A stretch of 13,595 bases of DNA from Candidatus Nitrosocosmicus sp. GTDB lineage: Archaea > Thermoproteota > Nitrososphaeria > Nitrososphaerales > Nitrososphaeraceae. Every line of letters begins with the position of its first letter. The first letter of the stretch is position 1. The notes beneath the pieces are model-generated. The model did not search any database and had not been told where the DNA came from. It was given only the letters and a program-made list of their open reading frames with translations. The stretch covers positions 1 to 13,595 of the forward strand of contig JAKDMR010000023.1 in the NCBI GenBank assembly GCA_030452275.1, written 5' to 3'. The position numbers and the translations under genes were made by a program. Below, piece after piece: positions 7,526 to 13,595 of this stretch.

Positions 7526-8015
7526 GATACGCACCTCGGGATCCGATTTTTATTTCCACTTCACCGTCATACTTTGGCTTTACAGCCAACTGAGATGGCG
7601 TGTATATCAAATGAGATTTAGTAAAAGAAGACAACTCATAGTCATTTGTCATATATAAGGCATAAAAGGGGCACGCATCAACACATAAACCACAAAAGAC
7701 ACATTTTCCATAATCTATTTGAGGCATTATAGATTTTTTATTTTGCTTCCATTGCTCATCGACTTTTACCATAGTTATTGCTTCTGCTATACCTTCACAA
7801 GCTATAGCACAGAGCTGACATCCAGTACATTTGTCATGAAACAAAATATGTCTACCTCTAGTCCCTGCAATTCCAACTCCTTTTTTGGGGTCAAATTGGT
7901 ATCCATCACCAACAAATTTCAGCTTTTCCTCCGGATAGCGTAATGTAAATCTTTTTAAAACTATATGCTTAGTCCCAGACTCCAGCGCTTTTATGAATCC
8001 TGTTGCAGTGTTCAT
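7518..8015 (-). CDS. nuoI: Complex I subunit I (two [4Fe-4S] clusters)
   Basis: Ferredoxin-like subunit carrying clusters N6a and N6b, which pass electrons towards N2 in NuoB. With the ATG at 8015 it is 165 aa, the usual length. Cysteines C63, C66, C69 and C73 (CTGCQLCAIAC) and C105, C108, C111 and C115 (CVFCGLCVDACP) form two CxxCxxCxxxC motifs. The first lacks the usual proline after the fourth Cys (CE instead of CP). The frame is open to an upstream ATG at 8114, but those 33 extra residues lie inside the nuoH coding region and resemble no NuoI. The ATG at 8015 forms an ATGA overlap with the nuoH stop, and GGAGGGTG lies at 8029-8036. With NuoE/F/G absent, NuoI is the probable electron entry point, for example for ferredoxin (inference). 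Confidence 0.95.
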   Translation of the reverse strand: MNTATGFIKALESGTKHIVLKRFTLRYPEEKLKFVGDGYQFDPKKGVGIAGTRGRHILFHDKCTGCQLCAIACEGIAEAITMVKVDEQWKQNKKSIMPQIDYGKCVFCGLCVDACPFYALYMTNDYELSSFTKSHLIYTPSQLAVKPKYDGEVEIKIGSRGAYHG

Positions 8016-9313
8016 CTTATCGAAATTACACCCTCCGGTCCAATAATTCCACCGTAAATCAACATTAATACTACAAACAGATTTATGAATGTTAAAACTA
8101 TTAGCTTGTACCATCCTGTGTGAAGTAAAATATCAATTCTAATTCTTGGATTGATACCTCTAATAATTAACATTAGGAAGATGACCACAATTGTTTTGAC
8201 CAAAAACCAGAATATGCTGTTTACTGTAATAGGATTGTATAGTCCATCTAAGGCTAACATTTGCAACAATGGTAAATTGGATTCATGAGCTCCTGGAATT
8301 AATTCTTGAGGAAATATTTGAGGTCCATACCATCCACCCAAAAAGAGAATCACAAACAATCCTGCAAGAGCATATAGTTTCAAATAGCTACCAAGCTGTA
8401 TGAGTCCATATATCATCCCAGTAGTCTCAGTTAACCAGCCTGCAACTATTTCACTTTCAGCTTCTGGTAAATCGAATGGAATCCTTTCTAATTCAGCCAG
8501 AGAAGATATGAAAAATACAAACGCGTTAATCGGGAGTATAAAAATATTCCAGAAAATATTTTGTGATCTTGCAATATCGGAGAGATTAAGAGACGATGAT
8601 AGAATAACAACTGGCAAGGCGGATAAGAAAAACGGTATCTCAAAGGCGATCAATTGGTGAAGGGCCCTTAACCCGCCTATGAATGGATATTTACTGTTAC
8701 TAGCCCATGAAAATAATAATGCAATCAGCGGAAAAAAGCCTAGTATTGCAAACGCAGCTATTAACCCTACGTCAACATCAGCAACTACCCATCCCGAGGC
8801 TACTGGAATTAATGCAACTACCGCCGCGGCAGTAGATACGAACATTATTGGAGCTAACCAGAAAATGGGCTTATCAGCTCCCGAAGGTACTATAATCTCC
8901 TTTGTAAGAAGTTTTAGTCCATCTGCCAATAATTGGAAGATACCTTCAACTTTACCAGCATACAATGGTCCCACACGCAACTGCATTTTAGCCAGCAATT
9001 TTCGTTCGACAAATATTGTAACTGCTGCTATCAAAGCTGCGAATGCAAACCCTGGAAAAATTGCAGCTCTAAATATATCGGTATGAATAAAAAATTGAAC
9101 TATAGGGAGTGTCCTGGACGGGTCAACCATCATTGAAAAGAAAAGATACGGTGTCAAGACTTGTCCGTCGACTATAGGCAATGGAACATAAAATAGCGAA
9201 AAAAAGATTATTGGAAGAATAAGTACGGTAAATAGCGCTAAAACTACCAAAACAAGCCAAACAATACTTGCTACGAAATTCCCGAATCTAAAATCTGGAG
9301 TCAGTGAACCCAT
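8012..9313 (-). CDS. nuoH: Complex I subunit H
   Basis: Membrane subunit that forms the quinone-access chamber with NuoB and NuoD and starts the proton path. Signature stretches are ERKLLAKMQLRVGP (103-116), GIFQLLADGLKLLTKE (124-139) and AELERIPFDLPEAESEIVAG (273-292). The family asparagine after GP is Leu, and the usual AETNR is AELER. The 433-aa length is about 100 more than bacterial NuoH. The extra sequence is mainly N-terminal: a long hydrophobic segment at 14-43 and a loop to about 80 precede the normal first helix. A smaller insertion is at about 330-362. The ATG at 9313 overlaps the nuoD stop as TAATG, with GGAGG at 9324-9328. The gene ends in an ATGA overlap with nuoI. Confidence 0.96.
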   Translation of the reverse strand: MGSLTPDFRFGNFVASIVWLVLVVLALFTVLILPIIFFSLFYVPLPIVDGQVLTPYLFFSMMVDPSRTLPIVQFFIHTDIFRAAIFPGFAFAALIAAVTIFVERKLLAKMQLRVGPLYAGKVEGIFQLLADGLKLLTKEIIVPSGADKPIFWLAPIMFVSTAAAVVALIPVASGWVVADVDVGLIAAFAILGFFPLIALLFSWASNSKYPFIGGLRALHQLIAFEIPFFLSALPVVILSSSLNLSDIARSQNIFWNIFILPINAFVFFISSLAELERIPFDLPEAESEIVAGWLTETTGMIYGLIQLGSYLKLYALAGLFVILFLGGWYGPQIFPQELIPGAHESNLPLLQMLALDGLYNPITVNSIFWFLVKTIVVIFLMLIIRGINPRIRIDILLHTGWYKLIVLTFINLFVVLMLIYGGIIGPEGVISIR

Positions 9314-10473
9314 TATCTGTCAGCCTCCACGGGCCAATAATTCAAAGACCAATATATGGCAGGCATATCACCCAATTTTGATCCAGTTAACAAGAAGGGT
9401 AAAGCAAGCAAATTCCTAAATGAACCTACCGATGCCTTTACCCTATAGGGTTTTGGCGTTCCATCGCTCACTACGTGATATCCCAGCGCACCTCGTCCTG
9501 ATTCCACCCTCTTGTATGTTTCACCAGGAGAGCTTTTAATATTAAACTGTAATTTTTCTCTTACATCTCCTGACTCTGGCATCTTATCTAACAATTGTCT
9601 GATTATGTGACATGACTCACGCATGTCCAGTACAGGAACATAAGCTCTTGCAAAAGAATCGCATGTTTTCATGTATTGAACATTAAAATCAATCTCATTA
9701 TAGACGTCATACGGTTCGACCTTCCTGACATCAAACGGTACTCCTGATGCCCTAAGAACAGATCCTGTTACCCCTAGTTTAATCGCATCTTCTTTGGTCA
9801 AAATTCCTACCCCCTCAGTTCTTTGTCTAACCAACGGATTGTTATAAAAAATATTGTCATATTCCTTAAGCCTTTTTTCAAAATAATTGACTTGGGCTAG
9901 ACATTTTTCTTTAAAATTGTATGGAATATCATTTCGGACTCCACCAGGAATATTAAATGCATTAGTTACTCTTGCCCCACTTAATCGCTCTAATAAATCA
10001 ATAAGTAATTCTCTATCTCCAGCAGGCCACATGAACATTGTTGAATGTCCTAAGAATATTCCATATATTGCTAGCCAATACAGTGTGTAGGAAAGCCTAC
10101 TAAGCTCCGATGCAAGTGCTCTAATAAACTGACCTCTTCTAGGAACAGTGATACCCACAAGATCTTCCACAGCCAAACTGTACGCATAAGTGATGTTGCA
10201 GGAATCATGAATCACTGGGCGTTCTAAATGTGGTATATTTTGAAAGTGATTTCTATATTCACACATTTTTTCATGCCCCCTATGAACGTAACCGGGGTCA
10301 GGATCTACAAATACTATGTAGTCCCCATCAAGTTTAATAGTAAATCTGAAATGGCCGGATCCTGGGTGTTGTGGACCAACACTCAAAGTCATCAACCTAT
10401 CATCGTCAGTTTCCTTTGTTATCTGAAGCGATAATCTCTTTGCCTCATCGATTTTTTCTTCTAGACTGGTCAT
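9313..10473 (-). CDS. nuoD: Complex I subunit D (49-kDa, quinone-site subunit)
   Basis: Peripheral-arm subunit related to the [NiFe]-hydrogenase large subunit; with NuoB it forms the quinone-reduction site. At 386 aa it is close to normal size. Visible features are SVGPQHPGSGH (31-41) with the quinone-loop histidine H36, the GYVHRGHEKMCEYRN stretch (61-75), NIPGGVRND (174-182) and the typical acidic-Arg C-terminus. No hydrogenase-type CxxC pairs remain, as expected for complex I. By hand alignment with bacterial NuoD (YTDRLDYLSPM against HLERPVIHDSC), the quinone-binding Tyr is replaced by Ile88. It is not fused to nuoC. The ATG at 10473 has GGGGAGA at 10484-10490. The stop TAA overlaps the nuoH ATG. 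Confidence 0.96.
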   Translation of the reverse strand: MTSLEEKIDEAKRLSLQITKETDDDRLMTLSVGPQHPGSGHFRFTIKLDGDYIVFVDPDPGYVHRGHEKMCEYRNHFQNIPHLERPVIHDSCNITYAYSLAVEDLVGITVPRRGQFIRALASELSRLSYTLYWLAIYGIFLGHSTMFMWPAGDRELLIDLLERLSGARVTNAFNIPGGVRNDIPYNFKEKCLAQVNYFEKRLKEYDNIFYNNPLVRQRTEGVGILTKEDAIKLGVTGSVLRASGVPFDVRKVEPYDVYNEIDFNVQYMKTCDSFARAYVPVLDMRESCHIIRQLLDKMPESGDVREKLQFNIKSSPGETYKRVESGRGALGYHVVSDGTPKPYRVKASVGSFRNLLALPFLLTGSKLGDMPAIYWSLNYWPVEADR

Positions 10474-10480
10474 TTCACGA

Positions 10481-11011
10481 TCATCTCCCCTTTATACGGA
10501 AATCCTTTCTGAGTGGTGGCATATCTGCCCAATCTTCAGGCAAAATAAAGCGTTCGTTACGAGGATGTCCCAAAAAATACACACCCAGCATTTCATAGGT
10601 TTCACGTTCATGGTATTCTACACTTGGAAATATATTTATCAAGCTGTTTGATTTCGGATCGCTTCGATCTACTCTAGTTGACAACACTACAATGTAAGGA
10701 TAATAATCGGTGTTACTGTAAGAACCTAAATGATAATTAATCTCTATTTGATTATCAGCAGGATAGTCAGTTCCTGAAGCTGATTCAGCATGATCAAATC
10801 CATGGTTATTTCTTAAATAGAGTGCTGTTTCTACAAGGTTTTCTGGACTCACCATTATTTTGGACCGGTTCTCTTTTTTATATACGAGTTTAACTTGTTC
10901 TCCAAAATTAGTAGTAATAGAATTGATGAGACTATTAGATAGTAAATTACTCTTTTCTTCCTTTACTTCCATTAAGTTCGTTTGATTATTCTGGGTTTTG
11001 TCTTTTTCCAT
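10481..11011 (-). CDS. nuoC: Complex I subunit C (30-kDa)
   Basis: Peripheral-arm scaffold subunit with no cofactors, 176 aa. The C-terminal signature is clear: YHERETYEMLGVYFLGHP (133-150), then an Arg/Leu-Pro-rich stretch ending in PPLRKDF. The first 40 or so residues are polar and Asn/Lys/Glu-rich, probably a flexible tail. The ATG at 11011 overlaps the nuoB stop (TAATG), which favours it over the second in-frame ATG at codon 14, although the ribosome-binding site is weak (AAAGGTC about 12 nt upstream). The stop lies 7 bp before nuoD, and the nuoD ribosome-binding site abuts it. It is a separate gene, not a NuoCD fusion as in E. coli. Confidence 0.95.
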   Translation of the reverse strand: MEKDKTQNNQTNLMEVKEEKSNLLSNSLINSITTNFGEQVKLVYKKENRSKIMVSPENLVETALYLRNNHGFDHAESASGTDYPADNQIEINYHLGSYSNTDYYPYIVVLSTRVDRSDPKSNSLINIFPSVEYHERETYEMLGVYFLGHPRNERFILPEDWADMPPLRKDFRIKGR

Positions 11012-11526
11012 TATTTAATTTTCGACCTTTTAATTTTTTCTTGCAACAACATAGTACCTTGAATCAAAGTTTCAGGTCTTGGAGGACAGCCTGGAACATA
11101 CACATCTACCGGCACAATACTATCTATTCCCGGCAAAACATTGTATGAATCCAAATATAGTCCTCCTGTTATAGCACAAGCTCCCATAGCAATAACGTAT
11201 TTTGGCTCGGGCATTTGATCATAAACCATCCTGAGTCTAGGTGCCATTTTCCTTGTTACGGTTCCTTGAACTACTATCAAATCGCACTGTCTCAATGAAC
11301 CAAAAGCTTCCAGTATCCCAAATCGTTCAGCATCATAGCGTGGACTTGAAACGGCACCAAACTCTACACTACAACAAGCAGTTTCCAAGTGAACGGGCCA
11401 TAGTGACCATACTCGGCCCCAATTAATTGCATAACCTAATGGTTCATCCAAAGCTTTGACCAAAACATCACCCAGCTTTGACACTAAAACATTAAAATTG
11501 GTAGGGTTAACGAGATCCTTTATCAT
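11011..11526 (-). CDS. nuoB: Complex I subunit B (cluster N2)
   Basis: Carries cluster N2, the last iron-sulfur centre before quinone. At 171 aa it is full length. All four N2 ligands are present: the adjacent pair C51-C52 (LETACCSVEFGA), C117 (AMGACAITGG) and C147 (PGCPPRPE). The SPRYDAERFG segment (61-70) and QGTVTRKMAPRL (87-98) are typical. The ATG at 11526 follows directly after GAGGT, too close for a normal ribosome-binding site, so initiation may be unusual, but no better start exists. The 61-bp gap from nuoA is longer than most junctions here, and AT-rich. The stop overlaps the nuoC start. Confidence 0.97.
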   Translation of the reverse strand: MIKDLVNPTNFNVLVSKLGDVLVKALDEPLGYAINWGRVWSLWPVHLETACCSVEFGAVSSPRYDAERFGILEAFGSLRQCDLIVVQGTVTRKMAPRLRMVYDQMPEPKYVIAMGACAITGGLYLDSYNVLPGIDSIVPVDVYVPGCPPRPETLIQGTMLLQEKIKRSKIK

Positions 11527-11587
11527 ACCTCTACACTTGATAAATAATTAGAATTCAAGTTATTAATATCTATTGGGTTCAACATTA

Positions 11588-11980
11588 CTACCAAATTCCT
11601 TTTCTCCCTGCCAAAAATAATGCATACCCCATCGCAGCAAACATAACTCCCAAAAATCCTATCATCGGCAATGTCGCTTCTCTAGGTATCGAAAAAAAGG
11701 TAACACCCCATGCATATAGAAAAATAGACATTACATCAAATACGACAAACATTAAGATATATGAATAATACTGCATCATAAAATGAGATCGTCCTTCGCC
11801 TGAAGGTACCTGACCACATTCCATTGGAAGGAATTTTACCGGATTATACCTTCTTCTTGTCATCAATAACCGCGACAATACTATTGAAGGTACCCCTGCT
11901 AAAATCCCAAATCCAAATAAATATAATATTGGAAGAAATTGTGTAGCGGTTTCTCCTGCCAAATTAAATGTGGCTGACAA
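11588..11980 (-). CDS. nuoA: Complex I subunit A
   Basis: Small three-helix membrane subunit beside NuoH that helps shape the quinone channel. Signatures are MECGQVPSGEG (53-63, E54 conserved) and YYSYILMFVVFDVMSIFLYAW (helix 2, 71-91). The usual FDVE reads FDVM, so a conserved membrane glutamate is Met84. Numbering uses TTG at 11980 as the first codon (130 aa); no ATG or GTG lies upstream in frame. A second TTG at codon 7 (11962) is an alternative: it lies about 29 nt from the centre of a TATA-like box at 11984-11999, the distance expected for a leaderless archaeal message. Both starts keep helix 1 intact. First gene of the complex I operon. Confidence 0.94.
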   Translation of the reverse strand: MSATFNLAGETATQFLPILYLFGFGILAGVPSIVLSRLLMTRRRYNPVKFLPMECGQVPSGEGRSHFMMQYYSYILMFVVFDVMSIFLYAWGVTFFSIPREATLPMIGFLGVMFAAMGYALFLAGRKGIW

Positions 11981-11983
11981 TTT

Positions 11984-11999
11984 AAGATATTTATATCTT
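11984..11999 (-). promoter_or_regulatory. TATA-like promoter of nuoA and the complex I operon
   Basis: The minus strand reads AAGATATAAATATCTT, a 6-bp inverted repeat around a TATA-like core. It sits in the 44-bp gap between the reductase gene and nuoA. Archaeal transcription normally starts about 25-30 bases after the TATA centre, predicting a start near 11962-11966, at or just inside the annotated nuoA start. Confidence 0.5.
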
Positions 12000-12012
12000 C
12001 TTATTTGATGCT

Positions 12013-12024
12013 CACAAAAAGAAA
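12013..12024 (-). terminator. T-rich tract directly after the reductase gene
   Basis: Immediately after the TAG of the upstream gene the minus strand reads TTTCTTTTTGTG. U-rich runs of this kind are typical archaeal termination sites. It lies just before the TATA-like box of nuoA, which suggests that the reductase and nuo operon can be transcribed separately. Readthrough is equally possible. Confidence 0.4.
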
Positions 12025-13221
12025 CTATTTGTTTAGTACAAGATTAAACAATTGTTTAACCAAAAATCTAGGATGGTTAAGTGCTAATTTGGCCATTTTA
12101 GTGTAAGTAAAATCCGACTTTATAAAATCTAAAAATTCATCCATTGATAATTCTTTTATTATTTCAATTTCTTTGTCCCATTCTGAATCAGATAGACCGA
12201 GCCATCTTGATTGAACCTTTAATGCTGATTTTATTTTTTTTTCAAGGAGATTCTTGTTTGCTACTTCGTAAGGTCTTAAAGAATCTCTGGATGAATTGTG
12301 TGGCAAAGATTCAGCTCCTATCCTACCAGCCAAACGTCCAAACTCTATGGCGTATCTTATGCCTTCTAAAACCAGCGGATTTGCCTGACCTACAGTATCT
12401 CCAACCATTATCAAGCCATCAAAAACACTATTTAATCGCAATCCATCATTTGGAATCATACCGTAATGAAGCTCCAGAGGTTGAATTTTCCCAAGCCTAT
12501 CTAGTGGAGGCAACCTACCTTTCATGATTTGGTTTAATTTAGATAAAGGATCAGTGTTTGAATTTGGTTTCCCTATGCCAACTCCAATCCTTAGGCGATT
12601 TTTAGACAAAGGAAAAACCCAAGCATAACCTGCCTCAGAATAAATCTGTCCTACCATTAGGCATAAAGTTTCGTTATCCACACTATCACAATAACATTCA
12701 TATTCTGCACCTATACCATATCTCTTCCACGAACCAACGTATCCTAATTTCCGTGATACGAAACTGGTGAAGCCAGATGCATCTATTACTAATGTTGCTT
12801 CCACATCCATTGGTCCATTTGGTGAATTTACTTTCAAGAAGCTTGAATGTCCTTGTGGATTTTTCTTAACATCAATGACTTGACTTTTCACAAGTAGGGT
12901 ACTACCTTCAGAGGCCGCTCTGGATGCTAAATATTGATAAGTCTTCCTGACATCAAGAACACAAGCGGAATAAAAAGTCCCAGAAATCATGATTTGATCA
13001 GTTGGAGAGACGAAGGAAAAATTCTTGATGGGATTATAGTATTCCCTTGTAATATCGAATTTTTCAATCTCCTTGATCCAAGTAACACCACTGGTCCTAA
13101 CATTGTGACCAAATGAAGGATCCTTTTCAAACAGGACTACGTTTGCACCATGTTTAGATGCAGAGCATGCAGCTGATAATCCAGATGGTCCTCCTCCTAC
13201 AATAGCTATATCATATTTCAA
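12025..13221 (-). CDS. Geranylgeranyl reductase family flavoprotein
   Basis: FAD-dependent enzyme of the geranylgeranyl reductase/FixC superfamily, which saturates isoprenoid double bonds in archaeal lipids or quinone tails. Features in the 398 aa are the dinucleotide-binding start DIAIVGGGPSGLSAA (4-18) with E32 for the ribose, LVIDASG (144-150), the substrate-side motif YAWVFP (199-204), and MVGDTVGQANPLVLEGIRYA (272-291), the FAD-pyrophosphate motif. The C-terminal 80 residues are charged and helical. No ferredoxin domain is present, so it is not ETF-quinone oxidoreductase. The segment RTSGVTW (42-48) has Ser where many family members have a Cys. The start is TTG at 13221: an in-frame TAG lies 6 bp upstream, and no other start allows the full nucleotide fold. 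A TATA-like box is about 30 bp upstream. Substrate unknown; the position next to nuoA hints at a quinone link. Confidence 0.85.
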   Translation of the reverse strand: MKYDIAIVGGGPSGLSAACSASKHGANVVLFEKDPSFGHNVRTSGVTWIKEIEKFDITREYYNPIKNFSFVSPTDQIMISGTFYSACVLDVRKTYQYLASRAASEGSTLLVKSQVIDVKKNPQGHSSFLKVNSPNGPMDVEATLVIDASGFTSFVSRKLGYVGSWKRYGIGAEYECYCDSVDNETLCLMVGQIYSEAGYAWVFPLSKNRLRIGVGIGKPNSNTDPLSKLNQIMKGRLPPLDRLGKIQPLELHYGMIPNDGLRLNSVFDGLIMVGDTVGQANPLVLEGIRYAIEFGRLAGRIGAESLPHNSSRDSLRPYEVANKNLLEKKIKSALKVQSRWLGLSDSEWDKEIEIIKELSMDEFLDFIKSDFTYTKMAKLALNHPRFLVKQLFNLVLNK

Positions 13222-13239
13222 TAACTAAATTACATAGTC

Positions 13240-13249
13240 ACCCATGGGT
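13240..13249. promoter_or_regulatory. Palindrome ACCCATGGGT next to the TATA-like box
   Basis: This perfect 10-bp palindrome lies directly between the TATA-like box and the predicted transcript start of the reductase gene. A protein bound here would block the polymerase, so it is a candidate operator. There is no second copy in the window to support it. Confidence 0.3.
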
Positions 13250-13260
13250 ATTATACATAT
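13249..13260 (-). promoter_or_regulatory. TATA-like promoter of the reductase gene
   Basis: The minus strand reads ATATGTATAATA, centred about 32 bp before the TTG start. This geometry predicts an RNA starting within a few bases of the start codon. It fits the absence of a ribosome-binding site and a leaderless or very short-leader message. Confidence 0.5.
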
Positions 13261-13280
13261 TTCTCTGTTTTATGTTGTAA

Positions 13281-13290
13281 TTCACGTGAA
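13281..13290. promoter_or_regulatory. Palindrome TTCACGTGAA upstream of the reductase promoter
   Basis: A perfect 10-bp palindrome about 25 bp upstream of the TATA-like box, a position where an archaeal activator or regulator could bind. The evidence is symmetry and location only. Confidence 0.25.
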
Positions 13291-13595
13291 GATCCTATGG
13301 TGGCGCATAAATCGCTACAGTTTCACTACTCTTTGCGACATCACAACTATGTCGATCTATTAACTATACATTAGATCTCTTGCGTAATTAGCAGTGCTTA
13401 ATCGTATCCTTTAATTATCGTCCATTATGTAACTAATAGATATTCATTATTCTGTAGTTTACCAATCCTGATACTATGCTTGATATTCTGTCATACTTTC
13501 TGAGCCTGTTTCTAAACACATCATTTATTATCCTGTACTATTTTATCCTGCAGATTTTGTATGTTCCACCACTACTATATCCTTCTTTTAGAATG

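Larger units (their letters stand above)
13222..13595. other. Gene-free stretch upstream of the reductase gene
   Basis: No convincing gene is seen in these 374 bp on either strand. Besides the TATA-like box and the two 10-bp palindromes near the left end, there is an inverted repeat CGACAT (13336-13341) / ATGTCG (13349-13354) with a 7-base loop, and a short direct repeat TATCCTG at 13529 and 13544. A minus-strand frame open to the window edge ends at a TAG at 13538 after 18 codons; it is too short to judge. No tRNA or rRNA is recognisable. Confidence 0.6.

Noticed and set aside
8016..8114. A 33-residue N-terminal extension of NuoI
   Set aside because: It lies inside the nuoH coding region, resembles no NuoI, and a better ATG at 8015 forms an ATGA overlap with the nuoH stop.
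8679..9086. A 135-codon plus-strand open frame inside nuoH
   Set aside because: It is antisense to the conserved core of nuoH; its Ala/Asn/Thr-rich peptide mirrors the codon pattern of the opposite strand. Not a gene.
12144..12527. A 127-codon plus-strand open frame inside the reductase gene
   Set aside because: It is antisense to a clear flavoprotein, with no ribosome-binding site and no recognisable domain.
13336..13354. Hairpin CGACAT/ATGTCG as a small RNA or terminator
   Set aside because: A 6-bp stem without a T-rich tail or neighbouring gene end is weak evidence.
13538..13594. End of a minus-strand gene at the right window edge
   Set aside because: Only 18 codons precede the TAG, with no family resemblance; too short to tell from chance.

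Overview
The window reads as AT-rich archaeal DNA, most likely from an ammonia-oxidising archaeon (Nitrososphaeria/Thaumarchaeota, perhaps a Nitrosocosmicus-like lineage). The evidence is an 11-subunit complex I in the order nuoA-B-C-D-H-I-J-K-M-L-N without nuoE/F/G, a geranylgeranyl-reductase-family flavoprotein directly upstream of it, a family 4 uracil-DNA glycosylase, archaeal TATA-like boxes close to start codons, and GTG/TTG starts. Assignment to a genus is inference only.

Left part (1-1177, plus strand). The window opens inside the 3' end of a coding region for a Ser/Asn/Thr/Gly-rich repetitive protein, with a 108-bp (36-codon) tandem repeat whose 55-base core is identical between copies. 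Forty-two bases after its stop comes a family 4 [4Fe-4S] uracil-DNA glycosylase with a GTG start. A 356-bp gene-free stretch then separates it from the convergent nuo operon.

Central part (1178-11980, minus strand, read right to left). All eleven core subunits of a 'headless' complex I are present. NuoB, C, D and I form the peripheral arm with clusters N2, N6a and N6b. NuoA, H, J, K, M, L and N form the membrane arm with quinone access and antiporter-like proton pumps. Most genes overlap or lie within about 20 bp of the next (ATGA and TAATG junctions), so they are probably co-transcribed. The largest gap inside the cluster (109 bp, 6609-6717) holds a hairpin/T-tract and a TATA-like box, suggesting that nuoM-L-N may also have their own promoter. 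Without the NADH module, the complex must exchange electrons with another carrier such as ferredoxin. In an ammonia oxidiser it may run in reverse, spending proton-motive force to make low-potential reductant (inference).

Right part (12025-13595). A 398-aa FAD-dependent geranylgeranyl-reductase-like protein lies 44 bp upstream of nuoA. It may saturate archaeal lipid chains or the side chain of the menaquinone that complex I uses. Its upstream 374 bp hold a TATA-like box, two perfect 10-bp palindromes and no convincing gene.

I see no wholly new system. The items most worth a second look are substitutions at normally conserved complex I positions (NuoD quinone-site Tyr to Ile, NuoM TM8 Lys to Gly, NuoA Glu to Met), added segments in NuoH, NuoM and NuoL, apparently leaderless TTG starts, and the reductase/complex I neighbourhood.
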